The notes under the pieces: model-generated
The model's input: only the letters and a program-made list of their open reading frames with translations
The model's database searches: none
What the model was told of the DNA's origin: nothing
Position numbers and translations under genes: made by a program
Shown here: one piece after another, positions 13,734 through 15,021 of the stretch
How the letters are laid out: each line of letters begins with the position of its first letter
Position numbering within the stretch: the first letter of the stretch is position 1
Origin: Balneolaceae bacterium
GTDB taxonomy: Bacteria > Bacteroidota > Rhodothermia > Balneolales > Balneolaceae
Direction: 5' to 3'
Length of the DNA stretch: 15,021 nt
Assembly: GCA_007126675.1 (NCBI GenBank)
Contig: SLAU01000281.1
Coordinates: 1-15,021 of the forward strand

Positions 13734-15021
13734 ATGCAAACTTTTTCGCTGGAACCCGGTAATAAATCGAAAAGTACCGGCCCCAATTTTCTTAATCATC
13801 TAAACGATCAGCAAAAAAAAGCAGTAGTCCACACAAACGGCCCGCTGCTTATCGTAGCCGGTGCAGGCAGCGGCAAAACCAGAGTGCTTACGTACCGCAT
13901 TGCATATTTACTGCAGCAGCATAAGGCAGCGCCTCAGGAAATCCTGGCTCTCACTTTTACGAACAAAGCTGCACGCGAAATGCAGGATCGTATCCGAAAC
14001 CTGATTGATGAGCGAGCTTCAGGAATCTGGATGGGTACCTTTCATTCTATTTTCTCCAAAATACTGCGATTCGAAGCCGAAAAAATCGGATTCCAGTCAA
14101 ATTTTTCAATCTATGACACCAGTGATTCCGAGTCAGCCATAAAACTGATTTTAACGGAATTGAATTATGATCCCAGGGAAATTAAGCCAAGAACTATTCA
14201 GCGAAAAATCAGTGATGCAAAAAATGAACTGATTACTCCGGGAATGTATAAGCAGCGTTTTGTTCATTCCACGCTTGATGATATTACTGCACAGGTTTTT
14301 GAAGTGTATGATATAAGGCTGAGACAGGCCAATGCAATGGATTTTGATGATCTGCTGATCAAACCGATTGAACTTTTTGAAAACGAACCGGAAACCCTTG
14401 AGAAGTATCAGGACAGGTTCCGTTACATTTTGATTGATGAGTATCAGGATACCAATCATGCCCAGTATAAAATGACCAAGATGCTTGCCGCAAAACATGA
14501 AAATATTTGCGTGGTAGGCGATGATGCACAGAGCATTTACTCGTTTCGCGGAGCTGACATCACGAACATTTTGAATTTTAAAAGCGATTATGATGACGCA
14601 GTAGAAATTCCACTTGAACAGAATTACCGTTCTACAAAACACATTTTGCAATGTGCTGATTCGATTATCAAAAACAACGAAAAACAGATTCAAAAAACCC
14701 TTTGGACTAACAATTCTGAGGGCGAACCAATTACGGTTCTGGAAAATTTTGATGAAAGAGATGAAGCCAACCGTATTGCCCAGCATATTCAAAACCTGAA
14801 GCTTCGTGATGGGGCGTCAAGCAATGATTTTGCGATTTTATACAGAACCAATTACCAAAGCCGGGTTTTTGAAGAAGCTTTGCGAAGGAATAATATTGCT
14901 TACCAGCTTGTGGGCGGTCTCTCCTTCTATCAGCGAAAAGAGATAAAAGATATTCTTGCCTATCTCACACTTCTTGTTAATCCTGAAGATGAACAGGCAC
15001 TTTTACGCATTATAAATGAAC
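13734..15021 (+). CDS. UvrD/PcrA/Rep-type superfamily 1 DNA helicase, 3' part cut off by window edge
   Basis: The frame from ATG 13734 is open to the window end (429 complete codons, about 55-60 percent of the usual 720-780). SF1A motifs appear in order: the Q-motif LNDQQKKAV (23-31), Walker A AGAGSGKT (42-49), motif Ia LTFTNKAAREM (73-83), GTFHSIF (101-107), Walker B DEYQDT (235-240), motif III GDDAQSIYSFRGA (262-274), and motif IV NYRST (297-301). FDDLL (204-208) and the later region VGGLSFYQRKEIKDILAYL are typical of UvrD/PcrA (3'-5' translocases in nucleotide excision and mismatch repair and replication restart). PcrA, UvrD and Rep cannot be told apart without the C-terminus. The 21-residue N-terminal extension before the Q-motif is ordinary. 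Confidence 0.95.
   Translation, partial: MQTFSLEPGNKSKSTGPNFLNHLNDQQKKAVVHTNGPLLIVAGAGSGKTRVLTYRIAYLLQQHKAAPQEILALTFTNKAAREMQDRIRNLIDERASGIWMGTFHSIFSKILRFEAEKIGFQSNFSIYDTSDSESAIKLILTELNYDPREIKPRTIQRKISDAKNELITPGMYKQRFVHSTLDDITAQVFEVYDIRLRQANAMDFDDLLIKPIELFENEPETLEKYQDRFRYILIDEYQDTNHAQYKMTKMLAAKHENICVVGDDAQSIYSFRGADITNILNFKSDYDDAVEIPLEQNYRSTKHILQCADSIIKNNEKQIQKTLWTNNSEGEPITVLENFDERDEANRIAQHIQNLKLRDGASSNDFAILYRTNYQSRVFEEALRRNNIAYQLVGGLSFYQRKEIKDILAYLTLLVNPEDEQALLRIINE

Noticed and set aside
14151..14792. 213-codon minus-strand ORF
   Set aside because: It is antisense to the helicase, whose motifs (DEYQDT, GDDAQSIY, NYRST) occupy the plus strand here. Its phenylalanine/isoleucine-rich sequence is typical of an antisense shadow.

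Overview
The window looks like ordinary chromosome from a Gram-negative bacterium of the Bacteroidota/Balneolota group. This is an inference from gene content: a three-gene sdhCAB operon with a di-haem b558-type SdhC, a type 2 (FMN-dependent) isopentenyl-diphosphate isomerase, a BamD-like lipoprotein, few clear Shine-Dalgarno sites, and two TAnnTTTG (-7 box) candidates. Base composition is moderately AT-rich. The family placement is not certain, and no 16S or marker search was possible. I see no tRNA, rRNA, CRISPR array, transposase, integrase or phage gene.

Left part (1-4388, minus strand). The window opens inside a gene, transcribed leftward, for an FeS-BCP/PhrB-type photolyase-related protein, of which 202 N-terminal residues are visible. 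To its right, separated by a clear rho-independent hairpin, lies the succinate dehydrogenase operon sdhC-sdhA-sdhB. All cofactor ligands that can be checked by eye are present, so this should be a functional complex II. The 250-base region upstream of sdhC holds two inverted repeats of unknown role.

Middle part (4389-6809, plus strand). Five small genes follow: a YigZ/IMPACT-family protein whose start is abnormal (an ATG followed by a stop at codon 3), a PduO-type cobalamin adenosyltransferase, a membrane PH-SHOCT protein, a stand-alone YdeI/OmpD-associated domain of 70 residues, and a VapB-type antitoxin with no VapC toxin after it.

Right-centre part (6857-12079, minus strand). Six closely spaced genes appear to form one operon, read from right to left: an SDR dehydrogenase, fni (IPP isomerase), a short-chain polyprenyl diphosphate synthase with a TTG start, bamD, nadD (GTG start) and an S66 LD-carboxypeptidase with an export signal. 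The cluster joins isoprenoid supply, outer-membrane assembly, NAD synthesis and peptidoglycan turnover.

Right edge (12284-15021, plus strand). A MOFRL-type glycerate 2-kinase is followed by a UvrD/PcrA-type helicase gene cut off by the window end.

No new multi-gene system is evident. The points most worth checking are the broken start of the YigZ gene, the orphan VapB with a possible toxin remnant, and the inverted repeat ahead of sdhC. Two genes cut by the window ends (photolyase and helicase) were found by translating the edges directly.
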